Shown here one piece after another: positions 1-6,275 of a stretch of DNA of 8,162 nucleotides. This stretch comes from Elusimicrobiota bacterium (lineage in GTDB: Bacteria > Elusimicrobiota > Endomicrobiia > Endomicrobiales > Endomicrobiaceae). The notes below the pieces were generated by a model. That model ran no database searches, was not told the DNA's origin, and saw nothing but the letters and a program-made list of their open reading frames with translations. The translations under genes were made by a program, and so were the position numbers. The stretch covers positions 1 through 8,162 of the forward strand of contig JAIRQB010000065.1 of assembly GCA_031256695.1 (NCBI GenBank), in the 5' to 3' direction. Within the stretch, counting starts at the first letter, position 1; each line of letters starts with the position of its first letter.

Positions 1-10
1 CAATCCATTT

Positions 11-31
11 TTGTTATAAGACTTTCACCTT
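11..31 (+). repeat. Fragment of dispersed repeat (block also at 7010-7030)
   Basis: The 21 bases here match 7010-7030 at 19 of 21 positions in the same orientation (core TTGTTATA, then TTTCACCTT). At 7010-7030 the block lies inside a larger palindromic repeat. Here it ends 3 bp before the stop codon of the GIY-YIG gene, and the sequence before it (CAATCCATTT) resembles the repeat arms in the other gene-free regions. The rest of the element may lie to the left of the window. Confidence 0.6.
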
Positions 32-33
32 TT

Positions 34-321
34 TTAGTATTCATCGCCCAAATCTTCCCATTTAGGATTTACGTCTTCTATCAATTTTATTTTCCACATT
101 CTTTTCCATTCTTTAAGACATTTTTCCCGCCAAATAGCGCTGTCTACATCGTTAAAATCCTCAATATAAACCAGCCTATTTAACTTATATTTTTTAGTAA
201 AACCTTTATAAAGACCGCTTCTATGTTCATACATTCTGCGCGTAATATCATTTGTTATGCCTATGTATAATGTCCCCCTCTTTTTGTTTGTAACAATATA
301 TACATAGTATTGCTTTGACAT
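34..321 (-). CDS. Single-domain GIY-YIG endonuclease-like protein
   Basis: A 95-residue protein made of one GIY-YIG nuclease domain. The first half-motif is VYI (7-9), followed about 10 residues later by YIG (19-21). The domain continues with R28, the YEH triad (31-33), and the presumed catalytic, metal-binding glutamate E66 in the helix AIWREK. The C-terminal part, WKIKLIEDVNPKWEDL, is typical of the small stand-alone family related to YhbQ/UPF0213. No DNA-binding domain is attached. Family members are presumed to cut DNA, but a cellular role is rarely known. The start at 321 is chosen because GGAGG lies 5 nt upstream. The frame stays open to 666, but only with a TTG start lacking an SD and by reading through palindromic repeats. 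The gene lies between a repeat fragment (11-31) and a palindrome cluster (361-563), and may be tied to them. Confidence 0.88.
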   Translation of the reverse strand: MSKQYYVYIVTNKKRGTLYIGITNDITRRMYEHRSGLYKGFTKKYKLNRLVYIEDFNDVDSAIWREKCLKEWKRMWKIKLIEDVNPKWEDLGDEY

Positions 322-326
322 AATGT

Positions 327-331
327 CCTCC
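327..331 (-). promoter_or_regulatory. Shine-Dalgarno site of the GIY-YIG gene
   Basis: On the minus strand GGAGG is followed by A, C, A, T, T and then ATG, a 5-nt spacing. This strong site fixes the start at 321 and argues against the in-frame upstream extension. Confidence 0.85.
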
Positions 332-381
332 AAATAAGAGGAAACTATTTTTTTTAGCCAACTGGGATTGCGACAGCGCAA

Positions 382-412
382 AATGGATTGCGGCTTCCGC
401 CGCAATGACACC
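382..412. repeat. REP-like palindrome, ATTGCGGC type (copy 1)
   Basis: ATTGCGGC (387-394) and GCCGCAAT (399-406) form a perfect 8-bp stem with a 4-base loop, preceded by AATGG and followed by GACACC. Bases 399-412 match 6867-6880 exactly in inverted orientation. A weaker hairpin, TTGCG (368-372) and CGCAA (377-381), sits directly before it. TCATTGCG...CGCAATGA palindromes of this general kind occur in many bacterial genomes. Confidence 0.8.
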
Positions 413-420
413 GTCCCGTC

Positions 421-479
421 TGTCATTCCGTCGCAAGACGGAATCCCTGTTGCCTTTGAAAGACAAACGACGACAATGG
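421..479 (+). repeat. REP-like palindrome, TCATTCC...GGAATCC type, with tail
   Basis: ATTCCGTC (425-432) and GACGGAAT (437-444) form a perfect 8-bp stem closed by GCAA, a GNRA-type loop. The sequence after the stem, GGAATCCCTGTT (440-451), recurs exactly at 6999-7010. The tail beginning GCCTTTGAAA (452-461) recurs at 7041-7050, and ATGGAT (476-481) closes both copies. This copy is a shortened version of the element at 6951-7096. Confidence 0.75.
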
Positions 480-519
480 ATTGCGGCAGCGCTATGCGTT
501 TGCGCACGCCGCAATGACA
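477..519 (-). repeat. REP-like palindrome, ATTGCGGC type with long loop (copy 2)
   Basis: ATTGCGGC (480-487) and GCCGCAAT (508-515) are the same arms as in copy 1, but the 20-base loop holds its own GCGC-rich inverted sequence. Read on the minus strand, the element matches 6869-6888 plus 6917-6938 at all but about two positions, with 28 extra bases between the halves there. The asymmetric loop shows that the two loci are in opposite orientations. Confidence 0.82.
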
Positions 520-538
520 AACAAGGCAATGCTTCAAA

Positions 539-563
539 AATGGATTGCGACTTCCGCAATGAC
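539..563. repeat. REP-like palindrome, short degenerate copy
   Basis: ATTGCG (544-549) and CGCAAT (555-560) form a 6-bp stem with a 5-base loop, inside the frame AATGG...GAC shared with the copies at 382 and 475. It appears to be a trimmed version of the same unit. Confidence 0.65.
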
Positions 564-940
564 GCCAAGTCAAATGCCTTTTTTGACGGCTTTTAAACTT
601 AAAAAACCTTGTTTCAATTAAAAATTTTATCGTAAAAAACAATGCGTTTTTAGAAATTACGAGCAAGGGGCGGGAATTGTATCAAAAGAAAATTTCAAAA
701 ACTAATTGACAAATATGCTTTTGCGCAAGAGAGCGCAAAAAAGCAAAAAAGAAAACAAAAAAACCCGGCATTCCAAAATGAAACGCCGAGTTTTTTATTT
801 AGCATTGCTTGAGGCTGCAACATTGCAGATAAAATAAGCAAAGACAGATTATGTTTGTCTCAACTTTGTCAATTGATACGCCGTCTTTGTCTGCGCAGCC
901 CGCCGAGATTCTTAAACTATTTTTGTTTTTAATTCTTAAT
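564..940. other. Gene-free stretch between the palindrome cluster and bamA
   Basis: No convincing gene was found. It contains an inverted repeat, TTTTGCGC (719-726) and GCGCAAAA (733-740), with a 6-base loop; it has no following T-run on either strand, so it is not called a terminator. The bamA terminator is at 757-790. On the minus strand TACAAT (676-681) could be a -10 box for the GIY-YIG gene, but no -35 box is properly spaced. If used, it would give a leader of about 350 nt containing all the palindromes. Bases 791-940 hold only the bamA 3' untranslated region. Confidence 0.5.
757..790 (-). terminator. Intrinsic terminator of bamA
   Basis: On the minus strand CTCGGCGTTTC pairs with GGAATGCCGGG as an 11-bp stem with a 5-base loop, followed by seven T (757-763). 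Three of the pairs are G-U, so on the plus strand they become A-C mismatches. The full stem therefore forms only in the leftward RNA, which fits termination of bamA about 150 nt after its stop. Confidence 0.82.
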
Positions 941-3229
941 TTAAAACATACTTCCGATTGTAAAATAAAATTCGCTCGTCCTGGCATCGTCGCGGGAACG
1001 GTTTAAACCATATCCCCAATCAAGACGGAGCGGAAACATAGGAGTGGCAAATCTTATTCCAAAACCTACTCCGTGACGAAGTCTATCTTTATTGCTTGGA
1101 TTTTCGCTGTCAGGGTCTCTGGTCGCCAAAGTTAAATCAACATCGCTCAAATATTTCCAAGAGCCGCCTATATCGTAAAAGAAAGCGCCTTGTAAAATCG
1201 TTCTATTCTTTTCAGCATAGATTGGGAATTTATATTCAACATTAAAGACAGCCATATATCTTGCCCCGCCCGTATTTCCTATATTCGTATTGTATTTATA
1301 GCCCCTGACTGTATCTACTCCGCCTATGTAATAGTATTCATTGATTGGAACATCCTGTCCATTGTAGCCTTCAACTTCTCCAAGGTTTAAATTGAAAGAC
1401 AAAACGAATTTCCAAAAAGTAGGAAAAAACCAAGAAGACCTAAAACGCGTCTTTATAAAATCTCTATCTCCGCCGAGATATTTAGAGGCAACTTGAAAAC
1501 TTAAAGATTCTCTCTGCCCCTTTGACGGGTCAAAATAATAATCTCTCGTATCGTAGGCTATTGAAGCAAGAATGCTTGAAATATTGTCTTTTGATATATC
1601 GGTAGCGGCATTAAAGAGAGCAACCGCTCTGCCGTCCGCGCCGTCTCTTAACCTTATATTTACATTTTCAAAAGAATATCCAAGCGAAACAGAAAAAGTA
1701 TCGCTAAGACGCGGCGCTATGCGGACTGAACTCCCTATTCTTTTCTCGTCGTAGACAGAAGAATAGCCTGCATAATCTCTTATCCTGTCAACATTATAAA
1801 GGCTCAAAGTCAATGCGGCATTTTGTCCGAAAATCCAAGGCTCAGTCCAATCTATTTGATAATTCTGCCTGATTTGACCGAATTCGCCCAAGAGATTTAC
1901 TCTCTGCCCTAAACCAAATAAATTCAGATATTGAAATTGCAAAGACGCCACAAAAGAATCTACGGAAGAATAACCGGCGCCCGCGGAAATCATACCGGGT
2001 CTCCCCTCTGTGACATTGAATTCCAAATCCATTGTATCTTGCGATACGGGTATAAGTTTAGGCTCTACTCCTTCTATAAAACCAAGATTGTAAATTTTCT
2101 GCATACTGAGGCGCACTTTTGAGGCTGAAAGAGGGTCGCCGTTTTTGAGAGAAATTTCGCGTCTTATAACTTTGTCTTTCGTTGAATACAGCCCGTCTAT
2201 ATAAATATTTCCGACATAGACGCGCGTATTTTCAAGGATTGCAAAATTTATATCAACAATTCCGTTTTCTGCGTCTTTTTTAAACTCGGGGTTTATATTG
2301 GCGTTTAAATAGCCTATATCGGAATAACTCTCATACAAACCCTGCATAGTTTCAATCAATTCATCTTGCTTAAAAATTCTGCCTTTTCTCAATTTGAAAG
2401 CATCTTTGATAGTTTTTTCCTGCAAAGCCTCGTAGCCGCTTGCGGTTATGCCGCCTATTTTATATCGGGGACCTTCGTCTATATCAAGCGTAATGGTCAT
2501 CAGCGTCCTTTCATCGTTATAAGTAATTGACGAGCCTATAAAAGAATAATCCATAAAACCGTTATTGACATAAAAAGTTTCTATCGTTTTTAAATCAGTC
2601 CTAAAACCCTCGGGCTTGAAAGGCTTTTTTATGCGCGTATTCTTCATCTGCCTAATTATCGTCCTGTTGTTAAAAGATTTTAATCCGTTTATTTCAATCT
2701 TTGCGATTGTGATTTTATTGTTTTCAGTGATTAAAAAATTGATTGACATTTTATTTGTTTTATCGTCGGTTATGGGATAGACTTCAAGTTCTATTCCGCT
2801 ATAGCCTTCATCGGCATAAAGTTCAAAAATTTTAAGTTTCGTCTCTTCTAGTTTGGCGGAATCAAAAAACTGTTTTTCTTTTAAAGAACTTTCGCGCCTC
2901 AATTTCCCACGAGAGATTTGCTTATTGCCTTTAAAATCCATTTTTTCAATATATGGTTTTTCCGCCACTGTAAAAGTTAAAACTCCGTCGCGCGGATTGA
3001 ATTTATATTCTAAATCCTCAAAGTATCCGAGTTCAAGAATCGCCCTCGCATCGTCGCGGACGGTCTCTTCCGTGTAAATATGCTGTTTTTTAGAGACGAT
3101 TGCCGACAAGACGTCTTTTTCTTTCACGTTTTTGAGCCCAAGCACTTCAACCCTGCTTATGACATCGGTCTGGGCAGACGCCATAGACGAGAATAAAAGC
3201 AAAAAAGCAATCGCTAAATATTTTTTCAT
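941..3229 (-). CDS. bamA: Outer membrane protein assembly factor BamA
   Basis: BamA folds and inserts beta-barrel proteins into the outer membrane. The 762-residue protein starts with a signal peptide (MKKYLAIAFLLLFSSMASA, cleavage near 19/20). Five POTRA domains follow, at about 23-92, 93-171, 172-255, 256-337 and 338-411, and then a barrel of about 350 residues. The conserved VRGY of barrel loop 6 is at 641-644, and the chain ends in an aromatic beta-signal-like strand with terminal F. Length and domain count match full BamA rather than TamA, which has three POTRAs. GGAGGA lies 7 nt before the ATG, and the signal peptide confirms the start. The gene diverges from holA, and the chaperone genes often found after bamA (skp/ompH, lpxD) are not downstream; a terminator follows instead. 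The Pmp-like protein at 7301 is a plausible client. Confidence 0.96.
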   Translation of the reverse strand: MKKYLAIAFLLLFSSMASAQTDVISRVEVLGLKNVKEKDVLSAIVSKKQHIYTEETVRDDARAILELGYFEDLEYKFNPRDGVLTFTVAEKPYIEKMDFKGNKQISRGKLRRESSLKEKQFFDSAKLEETKLKIFELYADEGYSGIELEVYPITDDKTNKMSINFLITENNKITIAKIEINGLKSFNNRTIIRQMKNTRIKKPFKPEGFRTDLKTIETFYVNNGFMDYSFIGSSITYNDERTLMTITLDIDEGPRYKIGGITASGYEALQEKTIKDAFKLRKGRIFKQDELIETMQGLYESYSDIGYLNANINPEFKKDAENGIVDINFAILENTRVYVGNIYIDGLYSTKDKVIRREISLKNGDPLSASKVRLSMQKIYNLGFIEGVEPKLIPVSQDTMDLEFNVTEGRPGMISAGAGYSSVDSFVASLQFQYLNLFGLGQRVNLLGEFGQIRQNYQIDWTEPWIFGQNAALTLSLYNVDRIRDYAGYSSVYDEKRIGSSVRIAPRLSDTFSVSLGYSFENVNIRLRDGADGRAVALFNAATDISKDNISSILASIAYDTRDYYFDPSKGQRESLSFQVASKYLGGDRDFIKTRFRSSWFFPTFWKFVLSFNLNLGEVEGYNGQDVPINEYYYIGGVDTVRGYKYNTNIGNTGGARYMAVFNVEYKFPIYAEKNRTILQGAFFYDIGGSWKYLSDVDLTLATRDPDSENPSNKDRLRHGVGFGIRFATPMFPLRLDWGYGLNRSRDDARTSEFYFTIGSMF

Positions 3230-3267
3230 TCCAAACTTCCTCCTATCGCTTTCAAATTATTTCGCGG

Positions 3268-3273
3268 ATTATA
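3268..3273 (-). promoter_or_regulatory. Candidate -10 box of the bamA promoter
   Basis: A perfect TATAAT is present on the minus strand, 38 nt before the bamA start codon. No good -35 box is found 16-18 bp upstream (AAAGAG at best), so the call rests on the -10 sequence and its position. Confidence 0.42.
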
Positions 3274-3481
3274 CTAAATTGAATGAAAGCCTCTTTTAAG
3301 ACGCATAAATGCAAAGGCGGGGCTTCGGCAAAAATGCGTTTAAATAAGGCTGTTTTTGCCGCTCAATGCAAAGACGGCATAAAAAAGTAAAATGCCTAAT
3401 TGAAAAATTATTAGAATGCAAAAGGCGGCGCTTTAAAACGCCGATAGAAAAATTAAAAAAACAAGAGGACAAGAGGAAAAG
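3274..3481. other. Divergent bamA/holA intergenic region with small repeats
   Basis: It holds three direct copies of an ATGCAAA(A)GRCGG-like motif (3309-3320, 3366-3377, 3416-3428). A 9-bp inverted repeat, CGGCAAAAA (3326-3334) and TTTTTGCCG (3353-3361), has an 18-base loop. A smaller hairpin, CGGCG (3426-3430) and CGCCG (3439-3443), lies in the probable holA leader. TAAAAT (3388-3393) and TAGAAT (3412-3417) could be -10 boxes for holA, but neither has a good -35. The AAGAGGA sequence is doubled just before holA (3463-3469 and 3471-3477). Confidence 0.5.
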
Positions 3482-4495
3482 ATGAAAGAAATATCCTATT
3501 TTGAATTCAGCAGATTAAAAATATCCGCTTCAAATTTTTTATTGTTTGGAGAGGAAAATTATCTTATTTCCGAAGCGCTAAACAAAATACAAAAAGCGCT
3601 TTCAATAGACGCTTTAAACAAAGAAGTTTTTTACTGCGGGGATTGCCGCATTGAAGACATTTTATACGCTTTAAAAACTATTCCTTTTTTAAACAGCAAG
3701 CGTTTAGTAATAGTAAAAGAAGCCGAAAAAATAAAAAGCGCGGCAGCCGCTCAAAATTTGGCTGATTATTTTGACAATCCCTCTGAAAGTTCCTGCCTCG
3801 TAATATGTTATTGCGCCTCTTATAAAAAAGATAAATCTGAAGAGAGAAAAAAATTGATAAGCAAATGCTTAAAATCAAAACACTGCATAGCGGTTGACTG
3901 CAAAAAAGTCTATGAAAGAGAAGCCGCATCTTTTATAAAAAGCAAATTTGCCGAATTAGGAAAGAACTCCTCTCAAGAAGCCGCAGACGCTCTCATAGAG
4001 GAGCAGGGCTGCGAATTGCAAATTTTGTCAAAAGAAATAGAAAAAGTTGCGCTTTTTGCGGGCAAAGACAAAAAAAATATCAGCCGCGAAGACGTTGAGA
4101 CGGCGGGAGGATATACAAAAGACATAAACGCTTATAATTTGACGTCGCTTCTTGAAGAGAAAAAAGCGAAAAAAGCGCTTTTCGTTTTAGAAAAATTATT
4201 AGAGCAGGGAGAAGAACCTCTCAAAATACTCTCGTCTATAATCTATTGCGCGCGTCAAATGCTGAAAATCAAAAGTATGATTGAAGAAGGCGCAAAAACT
4301 ATGCCTGAAATTTATCCGCACTTGAGAATGCATCCTTATTATCAGAAATCTTTTTTAGAAAATTTAAGCAGGCATAAATTGAAAACTTTAAAAAAAACTC
4401 TGCGCCAAACGCTAAATGCCGACCTTGCCGTAAAGACGGGCGGCGATGTTTTTATGAATCTTGAAAAAACCGTTTTGCTTTTATGTTCCGATTAA
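3482..4495 (+). CDS. holA: DNA polymerase III, delta subunit
   Basis: The delta subunit is the part of the clamp loader that opens the sliding clamp during replication. The 337-residue length is normal. The N-terminal AAA+-like domain shows the family pattern FLLFGEENYLISEAL (19-33), then the strand KRLVIV (73-78). The middle domain has the helix CELQILSKEIEKVALF (177-192) and then ISREDVE (200-206). The C-terminal collar domain has AYNLTSLLEEKKAKKAL (217-233), LLEQGEEPLKIL (239-250) and the late motif ADLAVKTGG (313-321). As expected for delta, there is no Walker A ATP-binding motif. The protein is unusually rich in cysteine and lysine. The start is supported by GAGG 5 nt upstream. It is transcribed away from bamA and closed by its own terminator. 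Confidence 0.9.
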   Translation: MKEISYFEFSRLKISASNFLLFGEENYLISEALNKIQKALSIDALNKEVFYCGDCRIEDILYALKTIPFLNSKRLVIVKEAEKIKSAAAAQNLADYFDNPSESSCLVICYCASYKKDKSEERKKLISKCLKSKHCIAVDCKKVYEREAASFIKSKFAELGKNSSQEAADALIEEQGCELQILSKEIEKVALFAGKDKKNISREDVETAGGYTKDINAYNLTSLLEEKKAKKALFVLEKLLEQGEEPLKILSSIIYCARQMLKIKSMIEEGAKTMPEIYPHLRMHPYYQKSFLENLSRHKLKTLKKTLRQTLNADLAVKTGGDVFMNLEKTVLLLCSD

Positions 4496-4514
4496 ACTGC
4501 GCTTTGTTTTTTAA

Positions 4515-4557
4515 CGCGCCCTCCGCTTTTAAACGAAAGGCGCGCTTTTTGTTTTTT
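4515..4557 (+). terminator. Intrinsic terminator after holA, abutting the next gene
   Basis: CGCGCC (4515-4520) pairs with GGCGCG (4539-4544) around an 18-base spacer that can itself pair partly (CTTT with AAAG). The stem is followed by a T-rich run (4546-4557). It lies 19 nt after the holA stop and only 3 nt before the SD of the amidohydrolase gene. Confidence 0.75.
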
Positions 4558-4568
4558 ATAGAGGAAAA

Positions 4569-5366
4569 ATGAAAATCATAGACGCTCACGCCCATATTTA
4601 TCCTGAAAAAATAGCGGAAAAAGCCGCCTCTGCCCTTGAAAGCATAATAGAGAGAAAACTCCGCGTCATTCCGACGGCGGACAATCTTTTAAAAAAAATG
4701 GACGAGGCTCAAATCTCAAAGAGCGTTGTCGCCTGCGTATCAACGCGCCCTGAGCAGACTGTTCCAATAAACAATTGGCTTTTCTCAATAAAGAATGACA
4801 GATTTATTCCTTTCGCCTGCCTTCACCCTTTTTACAAAGGATATAAAGAAGAAATCAAAAGAATAAAAGAAAATGCCGCAGGAATAAAAATGCAGCCTGA
4901 GATTCAAAATTTCTTTATTGACGCGAAAGAGGCTTTTTATGTCTTTGAAGAAATGCAAAAACTATCCATTCCCCTTCTGCTCCATTGCGGACGCGAATAT
5001 CTATTTAAAGAGGAGGAAACTGTCTGCGCATCTCCAAAAAGGCTTTTAAAAGTTATAAAAGAATTTCCGAATTTAAAGATAATAGCAGCCCACCTCGGCG
5101 GCTTTGCAATGTGGAGGCAAGTTATTGAAAAATTGGAAGGCGAACACTTATATTTTGATTCTTCCTGCGCTCTGTCTTTAATGGGAGCAGATTTAAGAAA
5201 AGCGTTTTTCGGCAAATTCGGCTTTGACAAGATTTTCTACGGCTCAGATTATCCAATGGCTGCCCAGAAAGACGAAATAGAATTTATAAAAAACTTAGAA
5301 CTGTCTGAAAAAAATAAAGAAAAAATTTTAGGCGCAAATTTTGAGTCTTTTTTGCGTCAAAAATAA
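4569..5366 (+). CDS. Metal-dependent amidohydrolase, amidohydrolase-2 / ACMSD-like family
   Basis: The 265-residue protein has the TIM-barrel metal-hydrolase signature of the COG2159/PF04909 group. The HxH metal motif DAHAHIYP (5-12) ends the first strand. The later ligand positions are H139 (LLHCGRE), H175 (AAHLGG) and D227 (GSDYP), so the full set expected for a mononuclear metal site is present. K107 in GIKMQP lies on a barrel strand. The C-terminus has the usual helix ending KILGANFESFL. Substrates in this family are diverse (decarboxylation or hydrolysis of carboxylated and cyclic compounds), and nothing here identifies one. GAGG lies 4 nt before the ATG. murI follows after 12 nt, so the two are probably cotranscribed. 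A terminator sits directly upstream, leaving its own promoter unclear. A TatD-type nuclease is less likely given the motif spacing. Confidence 0.82.
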   Translation: MKIIDAHAHIYPEKIAEKAASALESIIERKLRVIPTADNLLKKMDEAQISKSVVACVSTRPEQTVPINNWLFSIKNDRFIPFACLHPFYKGYKEEIKRIKENAAGIKMQPEIQNFFIDAKEAFYVFEEMQKLSIPLLLHCGREYLFKEEETVCASPKRLLKVIKEFPNLKIIAAHLGGFAMWRQVIEKLEGEHLYFDSSCALSLMGADLRKAFFGKFGFDKIFYGSDYPMAAQKDEIEFIKNLELSEKNKEKILGANFESFLRQK

Positions 5367-5378
5367 AAGGGGATTATT

Positions 5379-6182
5379 ATGAAACAAAGCGATTGCCCGA
5401 TAGGGATTTTTGATTCAGGTTTCGGAGGACTTACCGTAATGTCTGCGGTATGCAAAATTTTGCCGTCTGAAAATATTATTTATTTCGGCGATACCGCTCA
5501 TCTGCCCTACGGCTCAAAATCAAAAGAAACTGTTTTGAAATTTTCAAAAGACATAGCGGATTTTTTGATTTCTAAAAATATAAAAATGCTTGTTGTCGCC
5601 TGCAATACGGCTTCTGCATTCGCTTTAAAAGAATTGAGAAAAACATTGAAAATAGAAGTTGCAGGAGTTATAGAAGCAGGCTCTAAAAAAGCGGTTTTGG
5701 AGAGCGCAAATAAAAGAATAGGCGTGATTGGAACGCAAGGCGCTATGGCGAGCGGCGCTTATAAAAGAGAAATCAAAAAGATATGCGGGAAGGCTCAAGT
5801 GTTTCAGCAATCCTGCCCGCTTTTTGTTCCAATAGTTGAAGAGGGCTGGACAAATACAAAAGCGGCTGATGAAATTGCGGCAGTTTATTTAAAGCCTTTG
5901 GCGGCAAAAAAAATAGATGTCCTCGTTTTAGGCTGCACACATTATCCTCTGCTTAAAAACAGCATCCGCAAAAATACAGAAGGCATAAAACTTATAGATT
6001 CGGCATTGTCTGTAGCGCTTGAAGTAAAAGATATTCTTGAACGCAAAAAGTTAAAAAGGGAAAGCGCAAAGAAGCCTTTTTTGCGCTTTTACGCCAGCGA
6101 TGACCCTAAAAAATTCCAAACTATAGGACGCAAATTTTTCTCCTCAAAAATAAAGAAAGTTGAAAAAATTGTTTTGGATTGA
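5379..6182 (+). CDS. murI: Glutamate racemase
   Basis: Glutamate racemase converts L- to D-glutamate in the cytoplasm for peptidoglycan synthesis. The 267-residue protein carries all family motifs: PIGIFDSGFGGLTV (7-20) with D12, GDTAHLPYG (37-45), the first catalytic cysteine C75 in VACNTAS (73-79), E154 in VEEGW, and the second catalytic cysteine C186 in GCTHYP (185-190). Both cysteines needed for cofactor-independent two-base racemisation are present. The lysine-rich C-terminus is slightly extended, but overall length is normal. AAGGGGA lies 5 nt before the ATG, and the gap to the amidohydrolase is only 12 nt. The two-cysteine pattern and DSGFGG also occur in aspartate racemases, but GDTAHLPYG together with GCTHYP favours MurI. 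Confidence 0.95.
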   Translation: MKQSDCPIGIFDSGFGGLTVMSAVCKILPSENIIYFGDTAHLPYGSKSKETVLKFSKDIADFLISKNIKMLVVACNTASAFALKELRKTLKIEVAGVIEAGSKKAVLESANKRIGVIGTQGAMASGAYKREIKKICGKAQVFQQSCPLFVPIVEEGWTNTKAADEIAAVYLKPLAAKKIDVLVLGCTHYPLLKNSIRKNTEGIKLIDSALSVALEVKDILERKKLKRESAKKPFLRFYASDDPKKFQTIGRKFFSSKIKKVEKIVLD

Positions 6183-6263
6183 AAATGCAAAGCGACAGTT
6201 TTGCTTGAGCGGAAAAATCTAAAAGAAATCGGCGGCTTAAATTTTGTTAAAAATATGAATTTA

Positions 6264-6270
6264 AAAGGAG
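6264..6270 (+). promoter_or_regulatory. Shine-Dalgarno site of purE
   Basis: AAAGGAG lies 5 nt before the ATG at 6276. It decides against an in-frame TTG start at 6201, whose 25 extra residues do not resemble the family. Confidence 0.85.
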
Positions 6271-6275
6271 TTATT

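Noticed and set aside
361..563. Possible CRISPR array
   Set aside because: Repeat units differ in length and loop, spacing is irregular, arms are palindromic, and no cas gene is present.
248..596. Small open frames on both strands in the palindrome cluster
   Set aside because: They read through GC-rich palindromes that happen to lack stops; there is no SD and no recognisable protein.
322..666. In-frame extension of the GIY-YIG protein to 210 residues
   Set aside because: It needs a TTG start with no SD, its translation is repeat sequence, and a strong GGAGG lies before the ATG at 321.
706..711. TTGACA as a plus-strand -35 box
   Set aside because: No -10-like sequence lies 16-18 bp downstream, and no plus-strand gene follows.
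719..740. TTTTGCGC/GCGCAAAA hairpin as a terminator
   Set aside because: No T-run follows the stem on either strand; it is kept only as an inverted repeat in the gene-free region.
799..987. 62-codon minus-strand frame overlapping the bamA end
   Set aside because: It overlaps the bamA 3' end in another frame, has no good SD, and its translation has no family features.
6201..6275. TTG-initiated N-terminal extension of PurE
   Set aside because: AAAGGAG precedes the ATG at 6276 and the family begins there; the extra 25 residues look like untranslated leader.
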